Part shown: piece by piece, positions 1-5,388 of the stretch
How the letters are laid out: each line of letters begins with the position of its first letter
Position numbering within the stretch: position 1 is the first letter of the stretch
Assembly: GCA_022865865.1 (NCBI GenBank)
Contig: JALHTN010000114.1
Coordinates: forward strand, 1 to 8,884
Source: Anaerolineales bacterium
GTDB lineage: Bacteria; Chloroflexota; Anaerolineae; Anaerolineales; UBA4823
Direction of reading: 5' to 3'
Length of the DNA: 8,884 nucleotides
Notes under the pieces: generated by a model
Told to the model about the DNA's origin: nothing
Database searches by the model: none
What the model saw: only the letters and a program-made list of their open reading frames with translations
Program-made: the position numbers and the translations under genes

Positions 1-951
1 TTGGGGATCATTTAATGCTGTTCGCATTTCGGCAATATGACTTGGGGTAGTGCCGCAGCAGCCACCAATTAAGCATGCACCAGCAGCGCGCAGTGCTTTA
101 CTGAAATCACCGAAATAATCAGGACTGGCCGGATACATGATCCTCCCACCTACTCGTTCTGGCCATCCAGCATTGGGCATTGCGGATAGCCGCGCCTCAG
201 GTAATGTACGGTGCATTTGGTGCATGATGCGTAATATCTGGACTGGTCCACCTGAACAATTCACACCAATCACATCTGCACCACTTTGGTGGAGTACTTG
301 TGCAACATGCGCTGGCGAATCGCCCAGCAGTGTCCGGTCATCCCGGGTAAACGTCATCGATGTAACGATAGGCAGGTCACATACCTGGCGAGCTGCTTTT
401 ATCGCTTCCTGCATCTCGATCAAATCAGTCATGGTTTCTAAAATCAATAGATCTACTCCCCCGGCACATAATGCCTGGATTTGTTCGATAAACACTTGGC
501 GGGCATCGCTTACCTGGACACGCCCGAATGGAGCCAGTCGAACTCCTAAGGGACCAATATCTCCAGCCACGAGAACATCTTTCTTGGACGCGTCCACTGC
601 TCCCTGAGCAATATCTACACCAGCTCGATTGATTTCCACCACCCGATCGCCCAAATCATGTTCAGAAAGCTTATAACGATTCGCACCAAAGGTGTTCGTC
701 TGAATGACATCTGCTCCAGCCCCAATATACGCTTGGTGAATTTCCGCTACCAAGTCCGGGTTAGAGAGATTGAGTGCATCGAAGCATTGATCAAAACTGA
801 TGCCGCTCGCATTAAGCATGGTGCCCATCGCACCATCTGAAAGGATCGGCCGGTCTAAAATCCCCAGCAATTTGATAAATTTGTTATCGGGAGAAAGTAT
901 TTGCTTAATTTGTCCGGGTTCGGTCACTGACCGATCCTCATCAAGTTCCAT
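1..951 (-). CDS. Homocysteine S-methyltransferase domain protein (3' end beyond window)
   Basis: Transfers a methyl group to homocysteine to give methionine, as a stand-alone enzyme, the N-terminal half of a YitJ-type homocysteine methyltransferase/methylenetetrahydrofolate reductase, or the front of a MetH-type enzyme. The 317 visible codons have no stop. The barrel opens with DGAMGTML (residues 39-46), followed by QTNTFGAN (84-91). The three zinc-binding cysteines are present: C232 in GVNCSGGP, and C298 and C299 in GGCCGTTP. The MPNAG...MYPASPDYF stretch (258-280) looks closer to the YitJ type than to MetH, from memory of those families. The ATG at 951 is chosen because GGGAG lies 7 bases upstream and about 35 residues precede the barrel. 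It overlaps the end of the DUF1786 gene by 11 bases, so the two are probably cotranscribed and translationally coupled. The part that would settle the subtype lies outside the window. Confidence 0.9.
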   Translation of the reverse strand, partial: MELDEDRSVTEPGQIKQILSPDNKFIKLLGILDRPILSDGAMGTMLNASGISFDQCFDALNLSNPDLVAEIHQAYIGAGADVIQTNTFGANRYKLSEHDLGDRVVEINRAGVDIAQGAVDASKKDVLVAGDIGPLGVRLAPFGRVQVSDARQVFIEQIQALCAGGVDLLILETMTDLIEMQEAIKAARQVCDLPIVTSMTFTRDDRTLLGDSPAHVAQVLHQSGADVIGVNCSGGPVQILRIMHQMHRTLPEARLSAMPNAGWPERVGGRIMYPASPDYFGDFSKALRAAGACLIGGCCGTTPSHIAEMRTALNDPQ

Positions 952-2095
952 TTTCTATCTCCCAGGGCGGAGTTCCACTGCCACCTTCCCCACGCAAAGA
1001 ATCATTGATCTTTTCACCTAGTTCCGGATATACATCCCCCGCAGCTGCCAGCAAACCAAAGCACCCCGTGATCATCATATCGCCAAAGGGCACCGCGTAA
1101 TAAGGTCGCAAAGTAGAATCTCTCATCATGCTGCGCCGAGGTCCAGTCACCGCAACCCCGAAATCTCCACCGGACATTGGTAATGGTTCAGTAGCATAGA
1201 TTAGTGCACCGTGTCCATGATCTTCGAAGATATCTTCATGGGTTAAGCTCCCATCTGCCAAAGACAGCAATAATTGATCTAATTTTCGAAGATCGATCAG
1301 CCCAGTATGGTGCTCAAAAACACCTTCGATTCCTTGCGGGCCTAACCGGAATGCAAGTGTGTGGAAATTGCCTACATTAGCCACCATAATCCGGTCTTTT
1401 TGTTTTACCCGAGCATCAAACGAAGCACCCAGAACAGCTGCTGGTGCCGTATCCATCACCATTAAAGGTGTATCTAATTCTTTTGCAGAAGCTACGACAG
1501 CCTTTAATCGGGTCATGATCGCTGGCACATCTTCCCGGCGATAAGCAAAAGCACTCAATCGATTTTCTGCACGAATGCGGGAATCCAGATAATCAAACCG
1601 GAACTGGCGATCAGAATACCCGGGTGGAGAATCCCCATGATCAAACACTGCCACAGCAACAGCCGCCAGATCATCTAGAGATAATCCGAAGCCTGTCAAC
1701 GCACTGTGAATACGCTGATAGTCAAAATCCAGCAGTTCAATATGAGTGGTTGTCTTTGCTAATGCAAAAGCTTCGTCGTCGCTGACAATCTGAATCCCCA
1801 TATTTTGGACCTCATCCAGGTCATCATTAAACGACCGAGCTGCATCCGGGGTGGCAAATACTGGTAAACCTGCCATTAAATGAGATTCTGCTGCCCAGTG
1901 GCTGGGGCCCCCACCCATGATGACACCGGTGAGGATCACCGCTTCCTTTCTGCGGGTTGCAGTCTGTAATTGTTGGCGCACCATCATCGTTGGCGACGGT
2001 ACAACAAGCTTGAAACCATTTTCTAAATCTAAACGAGAATCGTACAGAAAGATATCCTGGGTTCCGGTTCCGATGTCAACAGTCAATATTTGCAT
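941..2095 (-). CDS. DUF1786 family protein, ASKHA-like putative ATPase
   Basis: Function unknown. I recognise the DUF1786 (COG4012) pattern, sometimes annotated loosely as a pyruvate formate-lyase activating enzyme-like protein; nothing radical-SAM-like (no CxxxCxxC) is present here. The N-terminus MQILTVDIGTGTQDIFLYD carries a DxGTxxxD loop (residues 7-14) like the phosphate-1 loop of actin/hexokinase/Hsp70-fold ATPases. Other landmarks are GGGPSHWAAE (about 62-71), VANVGNFHTLAF (mid-to-late, like a second nucleotide loop), HHTGLIDL and TGCFGLLAAAG near the C-terminus. It is 384 residues, with no signal peptide or membrane segment seen. The ATG at 2095 has AGG about 9 bases upstream and starts right at the conserved loop. 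It is the first gene of a unit with the homocysteine methyltransferase, and a likely extended -10 promoter lies at 2126-2134. The pairing suggests an accessory role in methyl or corrinoid metabolism, but that is inference. Confidence 0.8.
   Translation of the reverse strand: MQILTVDIGTGTQDIFLYDSRLDLENGFKLVVPSPTMMVRQQLQTATRRKEAVILTGVIMGGGPSHWAAESHLMAGLPVFATPDAARSFNDDLDEVQNMGIQIVSDDEAFALAKTTTHIELLDFDYQRIHSALTGFGLSLDDLAAVAVAVFDHGDSPPGYSDRQFRFDYLDSRIRAENRLSAFAYRREDVPAIMTRLKAVVASAKELDTPLMVMDTAPAAVLGASFDARVKQKDRIMVANVGNFHTLAFRLGPQGIEGVFEHHTGLIDLRKLDQLLLSLADGSLTHEDIFEDHGHGALIYATEPLPMSGGDFGVAVTGPRRSMMRDSTLRPYYAVPFGDMMITGCFGLLAAAGDVYPELGEKINDSLRGEGGSGTPPWEIENGT
959..963 (-). promoter_or_regulatory. 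Ribosome binding site of the homocysteine methyltransferase gene
   Basis: The minus strand reads GGGAG, 7 bases before the ATG at 951. It lies inside the 3' end of the DUF1786 coding region, which supports the overlapping start and reinitiation or coupling within one mRNA. Confidence 0.7.
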
Positions 2096-2125
2096 GCTTC
2101 ACAACCTAGTAGAATTATTTTGGGA

Positions 2126-2134
2126 ATCATAGCA
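2126..2134 (-). promoter_or_regulatory. Putative extended -10 promoter for the DUF1786 unit
   Basis: The minus strand reads TGCTATGAT, an extended -10 (TGnTATGAT, 5 of 6 to TATAAT), about 30 bases before the ATG at 2095. No good -35 hexamer stands 16-18 bases further upstream, which is usual for extended -10 promoters. The 12-mer around it is nearly identical to one in front of uvrA. Confidence 0.45.
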
Positions 2135-2258
2135 CAAAGATCAGCCCCGAACATGATAATTAGGATATTCTTCAGTTATTTTGCTCGTTATTTTTTTACT
2201 TTCTTTGGATTAAACATGATATAGGTAAATCATAAAAGTACGTAACTTTGAAACGCGG

Positions 2259-2264
2259 TATACT
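2259..2264 (+). promoter_or_regulatory. Possible -10 element for the methylmalonyl-CoA mutase unit
   Basis: TATACT (5 of 6 to consensus) would place the transcript start near 2271, leaving a leader of about 20 bases with the ribosome binding site. The -35 region is weak. An alternative is TTGAAA (2248-2253) with CATTAT (2270-2275), but its leader would be too short for the ribosome binding site. Confidence 0.25.
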
Positions 2265-2282
2265 TCCTTCATTATGCTGCTT

Positions 2283-2287
2283 GAGGT
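2283..2287 (+). promoter_or_regulatory. Ribosome binding site deciding the mutase start
   Basis: GAGGT lies 5 bases before the ATG at 2293. A TTG at 2248 is in frame but lacks a ribosome binding site and lies in the probable promoter, so the ATG is preferred. Confidence 0.65.
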
Positions 2288-2292
2288 ATAAC

Positions 2293-3948
2293 ATGACCCT
2301 TAAATCAGAGCAAAAACGGTGGGAAGAGGAAGTTCTATTACCTGCAAGAAAACGTTTTCCTGAGCGAAAAACTGAATTTCAAACATCTTCTGGTATCCCA
2401 ATCCCTGCGGTTCTTTCACCTGGTGAAGCGGATCAGGATTACTTGAAGAATCTTGGCTTCCCCGGTGAATATCCATTCACACGCGGAGTCCAACCAACTA
2501 TGTTCCGTGGTCGGTTTTGGACCATGCGACAATACGCTGGTTACGCATCAGCCAAAGAATCAAATCAGCGCTACCAATACCTGCTCAAACAAGGTCAAAC
2601 CGGACTTTCAGTCGCTTTCGACCTCCCTACCCAGATTGGTTACGATTCTGATGATGCTTTAGCACAAGGAGAAGTTGGTAAAGTCGGCGTCGCAATATCA
2701 TCTCTTGAAGACATGGAAACTTTATTTCACGAGATACCGCTGGGAGAGGTATCGACAAGCATGACGATCAACGCCCCAGCCGCAATCATTCTCGCCATGT
2801 ATGTGGCGGTAAGTAAAAAACAAGGCGTAGAAACCCACCGTCTGCGTGGAACAATCCAGAACGATATCCTGAAAGAGTACATCGCAAGGGGAACATACAT
2901 TTATCCGCCTGTTCCTTCCATGCGCTTGATTACCGATGTTTTCTCATATTGCGAGAAAGAAATTCCGCATTGGAATACCATCAGCATATCTGGATACCAC
3001 ATTCGAGAAGCAGGATCCACCGCGGTTCAGGAAGTCGCCTTCACCATGGCCAACGCAATTGCATATGTCGAGTTTGCCAAAAAAGCTGGCCTCAACATCG
3101 ATAATTTTGCCAAGCAACTATCATTTTTCTTCAATTCACACAACAATTTTCTGGAAGAAATTGCGAAGTTCCGAGCCGCGCGACGCATTTGGGCTCGTTT
3201 GATGTCAGAACGCTTTGCGGCCAAGGATCCCTCATCAATGAAACTGCGTTTTCACACCCAAACTGGTGGATCGACTCTAACTGCCCAACAGCCAGAAAAC
3301 AATGCAGTCAGAGTTGCACTGCAAGCCCTGGCTGCAGTGTTGGGTGGTACCCAATCTCTGCACACCAACAGCATGGATGAAGCTTTATGGCTGCCTACTG
3401 AGAACGCAGTACGCCTGGCATTACGTACTCAGCAGATTATCGCTTACGAATCAGGAGTAGCTGACAGTGCGGACCCGCTCGCAGGATCATATCTGGTTGA
3501 ATACTTTACCGATCAGATTGAGCAGCGGGTCAACAAATACATTGAGCGCATCGACCAGATGGGCGGAGCATTGCCCGCAATCGAAAATGGGTATATCCAG
3601 AACGAGATTCAGGATGCTGCGTACTCTTTCCAGCGGGAAATTGAAACAGAAGACCAAATCGTTGTAGGAATGAACGCCTTTCAGGTCGAAGAAGAACTCG
3701 AACTCGAGCGCTTACGGGTAGATCCTCAAATTGAAGCTGAGCAATGCAATAGATTGAGCGCTCTGCGTTCAAGCCGAGATCAAAATAGGGTATCTGAACT
3801 ACTCGCTCGTTTAGAAAAAGCTGCGCACAGTGATGAAAATCTAATGCCCCTGTTTATCGAGTGTGTTGAAAATGATATAACTTTGGGTGAAGTATGTTTG
3901 GTATTGAGGCAGGTTTGGGGTGAATACCAACCGCCAGCTTGGGGATAA
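2293..3948 (+). CDS. mcmA: Methylmalonyl-CoA mutase large (catalytic) subunit, without B12 domain
   Basis: Catalyses the adenosylcobalamin-dependent interconversion of (R)-methylmalonyl-CoA and succinyl-CoA in the cytoplasm. The 551-residue protein covers the acyl-CoA-binding TIM barrel and ends at [21 protein letters not shown]; the cobalamin-binding domain of one-chain mutases is absent. By my alignment to the known families, Y81 in TMRQYAG and R199 in [12 protein letters not shown] match Tyr89 and Arg207 of the Propionibacterium enzyme. These grip the methylmalonyl carboxylate and are Phe and Gln in isobutyryl-CoA mutase. Y235-H236 in [11 protein letters not shown] match Tyr243-His244. The spacings (118 and 154 residues) agree exactly, so methylmalonyl-CoA is the likely substrate. 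Other family motifs are [31 protein letters not shown] and [15 protein letters not shown]. The start is the ATG at 2293, preceded by GAGGT. It is followed 13 bases later by the epimerase gene, so the two form an operon. Confidence 0.95.
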   Translation: MTLKSEQKRWEEEVLLPARKRFPERKTEFQTSSGIPIPAVLSPGEADQDYLKNLGFPGEYPFTRGVQPTMFRGRFWTMRQYAGYASAKESNQRYQYLLKQGQTGLSVAFDLPTQIGYDSDDALAQGEVGKVGVAISSLEDMETLFHEIPLGEVSTSMTINAPAAIILAMYVAVSKKQGVETHRLRGTIQNDILKEYIARGTYIYPPVPSMRLITDVFSYCEKEIPHWNTISISGYHIREAGSTAVQEVAFTMANAIAYVEFAKKAGLNIDNFAKQLSFFFNSHNNFLEEIAKFRAARRIWARLMSERFAAKDPSSMKLRFHTQTGGSTLTAQQPENNAVRVALQALAAVLGGTQSLHTNSMDEALWLPTENAVRLALRTQQIIAYESGVADSADPLAGSYLVEYFTDQIEQRVNKYIERIDQMGGALPAIENGYIQNEIQDAAYSFQREIETEDQIVVGMNAFQVEEELELERLRVDPQIEAEQCNRLSALRSSRDQNRVSELLARLEKAAHSDENLMPLFIECVENDITLGEVCLVLRQVWGEYQPPAWG

Positions 3949-3949
3949 A

Positions 3950-3957
3950 GGAAAGGG
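3950..3957 (+). promoter_or_regulatory. Ribosome binding site deciding the epimerase start
   Basis: The purine-rich GGAAAGGG sits in the 13-base gap after the mutase stop and ends 4 bases before the ATG at 3962. It favours this ATG over the in-frame GTG at 3920, which lies inside the mutase gene. Confidence 0.65.
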
Positions 3958-3961
3958 ATTA

Positions 3962-4378
3962 ATGACACAGGCAAAGAAAATCCACCATGTGGCATTTGTC
4001 GTGGATAGCATCGAAGACTCGCTGTCCATATGGAATGTATTGGGGTTAAAAGTTGAAGCGATTAAAGATGTCCCGGAACAAGAATCGAGGGTGGCTTTTC
4101 TCCCACTTGGTGATTCCAAAATCGAATTAGTTGAGCCAATCACTGCCTCATCCGGGATTGCGCGTTACCTGGAAAAACGTGGTCCTGGCATGCACCACAT
4201 ATGCATTGAAGTTGAAGATATTCTTGGATTATTGGTAATTTTGAATGAAAAAGGATTCAGACTGATAAATGCAACACCTCAGGTTGGTACCGATGGAAGA
4301 AAATGCGTATTTATCCACCCGGAAAGCACCAAAGGGGTCCTGGTAGAGCTGTATGAGCTGCCAGTCAAGAAACAATAA
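3962..4378 (+). CDS. mce: Methylmalonyl-CoA epimerase (VOC superfamily)
   Basis: Interconverts (S)- and (R)-methylmalonyl-CoA and so links propionyl-CoA carboxylation or transcarboxylation to the mutase encoded just upstream. The 138-residue length fits the family. Two VOC half-domains are visible, each opening with a His-His pair: IHHVAFVVD (H8-H9) and GMHHICIEVED (H78-H79). Expected metal ligands by family pattern are H9, E55 in KIELVEP, H79 and E129 in VLVELYE. The central RGPGMHH and late GRKCVFIHPESTKGVLVEL stretches are typical of the family. The start is set by the purine-rich ribosome binding site directly after the mutase stop. The gene is second in the operon and converges on a minus-strand gene whose stop is 24 bases away. 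No GC-rich terminator hairpin is seen in that gap, which only holds the AT-rich palindrome ATATTAATAT at 4394-4403. Confidence 0.93.
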   Translation: MTQAKKIHHVAFVVDSIEDSLSIWNVLGLKVEAIKDVPEQESRVAFLPLGDSKIELVEPITASSGIARYLEKRGPGMHHICIEVEDILGLLVILNEKGFRLINATPQVGTDGRKCVFIHPESTKGVLVELYELPVKKQ

Positions 4379-4402
4379 TTTTGGTTCGATGAAATATTAA
4401 TA

Positions 4403-4729
4403 TCATCCAGTTATTTCCTCCGCAAGGTACTCATCCTCTTCAATAAAAATTCCTCCTGTAATCTCACGGTCGATCAGCCTTCGCTTTTGATCGAAAGTTA
4501 ATTCAACTTCAATACGCTGGAAACATCCCTTTCTACCAACAATCGTCTTCCGGCTGTGAAATGACTGATCTTTTTTCCCATCATAGTCAACACTTAGATC
4601 GTGATGCAGATTAACCCGCACTCCGAGCGGTTCTTGGCACCGGTCGCAGCGCACAAAAACCCAATAACCAGCCTCATCAACGCTACTTTGTGAACTGAAA
4701 TAATCTGAAAACCTCTTAAATAAACTCAT
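4403..4729 (-). CDS. Conserved hypothetical CxxC protein
   Basis: A 108-residue soluble protein of unknown function. A short basic/aromatic N-terminus (MSLFKRFSDYF) precedes an FVRCDRCQEPLGVRV knuckle (C28, C31), a LHHDLSVDYDG segment (41-51), RKTIVGRKGCFQ (60-71, with C69), and the strand-rich C-terminus IEVELTFDQKRRLIDREITGG followed by an acidic tail. The CxxC plus C69 suggests a small zinc ribbon, although only three cysteines are present. My recollection is that relatives in Chloroflexota have a fourth Cys where S59 stands (HSRK), which a search should verify. The ATG at 4729 has AAAGG 7 bases upstream. A weak candidate -10, TAGAAT on the minus strand, lies at 4751-4756. The gene converges with the epimerase and appears to be transcribed alone. 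There is no signal peptide or membrane helix. Confidence 0.75.
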   Translation of the reverse strand: MSLFKRFSDYFSSQSSVDEAGYWVFVRCDRCQEPLGVRVNLHHDLSVDYDGKKDQSFHSRKTIVGRKGCFQRIEVELTFDQKRRLIDREITGGIFIEEDEYLAEEITG

Positions 4730-5288
4730 CGTTTTGCCTTTAATTCCGATATTCTATGCTCAAATTTCCCAGACAAATGAACCGTGCCTTGATAGGTTTT
4801 CTCAGAACGATCTACATAACTTTCGTTTTGTGCTTTGTGATCATTTTCTATGCAGCTGCACCATGCATATACAAAATGTTCAGGATTTCTCCAATCCTAT
4901 GATGAATTCACACGCAGAGTTACGCTCTGCAATGATTTATTCCTCCTCAACGGATTTTAATATTTTTCATCTGGAGACAAAACACCATTTTTATACTAAT
5001 TAGTTTATCACCTCAGCAGTCCAATTAAATTACCATATTTTCGAATTACCATTAACCATCACTACCACTCAATAAAAGACAATCGAAACAGTCCACTGGT
5101 AATCTCAAAAGCCTGGTGTGTGAGCTGAACAATCTATGTATTGATGACATTATCCAATTCCGATTACCTCAACAGAAACACTATAAATCCTGATACCCCC
5201 GGCTTCTTATCATCTAGATATTAATCTGACAGTTAAGGATCTTCATGTGCTTAGATGGGATGAAATTCTATAGCCGATTATCCTCGAC

Positions 5289-5297
5289 TGGTATAAT
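5289..5297 (+). promoter_or_regulatory. Putative distal extended -10 promoter of uvrA
   Basis: TGGTATAAT is a perfect TATAAT with the TGn extension, about 90 bases before uvrA. No clear TTGACA-like hexamer lies 16-18 bases upstream. It is one of two such elements 51 bases apart. Confidence 0.45.
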
Positions 5298-5330
5298 AAA
5301 GGTTTGCCTTGTAAACAAATGTAAACTATA

Positions 5331-5342
5331 GAACTATTGTGC
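5331..5342 (+). promoter_or_regulatory. SOS (LexA)-box-like element
   Basis: GAAC-TATT-GTGC matches 7 of 8 defined bases of the Gram-positive-type LexA site GAAC-N4-GTTC. It directly abuts the TATAAT at 5343, where a bound repressor would block RNA polymerase. uvrA is a classic SOS gene in many bacteria. LexA control here is inference; the operator used in this lineage is not known to me with certainty. Confidence 0.35.
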
Positions 5343-5348
5343 TATAAT
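5340..5348 (+). promoter_or_regulatory. Putative proximal extended -10 promoter of uvrA
   Basis: TGCTATAAT is a perfect TATAAT with the TGn extension. A transcript starting near 5355 would have a leader of about 30 bases. The -35 position (TGTAAA near 5320) is poor, as is common for extended -10 promoters. Confidence 0.55.
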
Positions 5349-5388
5349 CGAAGCAACTAAACAATTTTAAATTTTCTGAGAAATGAGA

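Larger units (their letters stand above)
4730..5388. other. Long AT-rich intergenic region without a convincing gene
   Basis: About 650 bases between the CxxC gene and uvrA. The open frames here are short, begin at poor starts and show no recognisable protein. No tRNA or rRNA was seen. A small hairpin, GCAGAG-TTACG-CTCTGC, lies at 4914-4930 without a following T-run. The last 100 bases carry the uvrA promoters and an SOS-box-like element. The rest (about 4760-5285) shows nothing I can name; a small RNA is possible but unsupported. Confidence 0.6.

Noticed and set aside
137..607. A 156-codon plus-strand frame across the left edge.
   Set aside because: It is antisense to the clear homocysteine methyltransferase, whose zinc-binding motifs read on the minus strand.
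2096..2292. A possible cobalamin riboswitch between the two B12-related units.
   Set aside because: No B12-box-like conserved core was found on either strand, and the leader lengths are too short for the full element.
4379..4403. A bidirectional terminator between the convergent epimerase and CxxC genes.
   Set aside because: Only the AT-only palindrome ATATTAATAT is present, without a GC-rich stem, so a rho-independent terminator cannot be supported.
4914..4930. The GCAGAG-TTACG-CTCTGC hairpin as a terminator.
   Set aside because: The stem is only 6 bp, no T-run follows, and no gene ends just upstream on either strand.
4734..5003. An 89-codon open frame on the plus strand in the gap upstream of uvrA.
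   Set aside because: It begins at a TTG without a ribosome binding site, overlaps the leader of the minus-strand CxxC gene, and its translation (rich in S, N, H, F, C) looks like random AT-rich DNA with no recognisable domain.
5144..5224. A 26-residue open frame starting MTLSNSDYLN.
   Set aside because: There is no ribosome binding site and nothing recognisable in the peptide; short frames like this are expected by chance.
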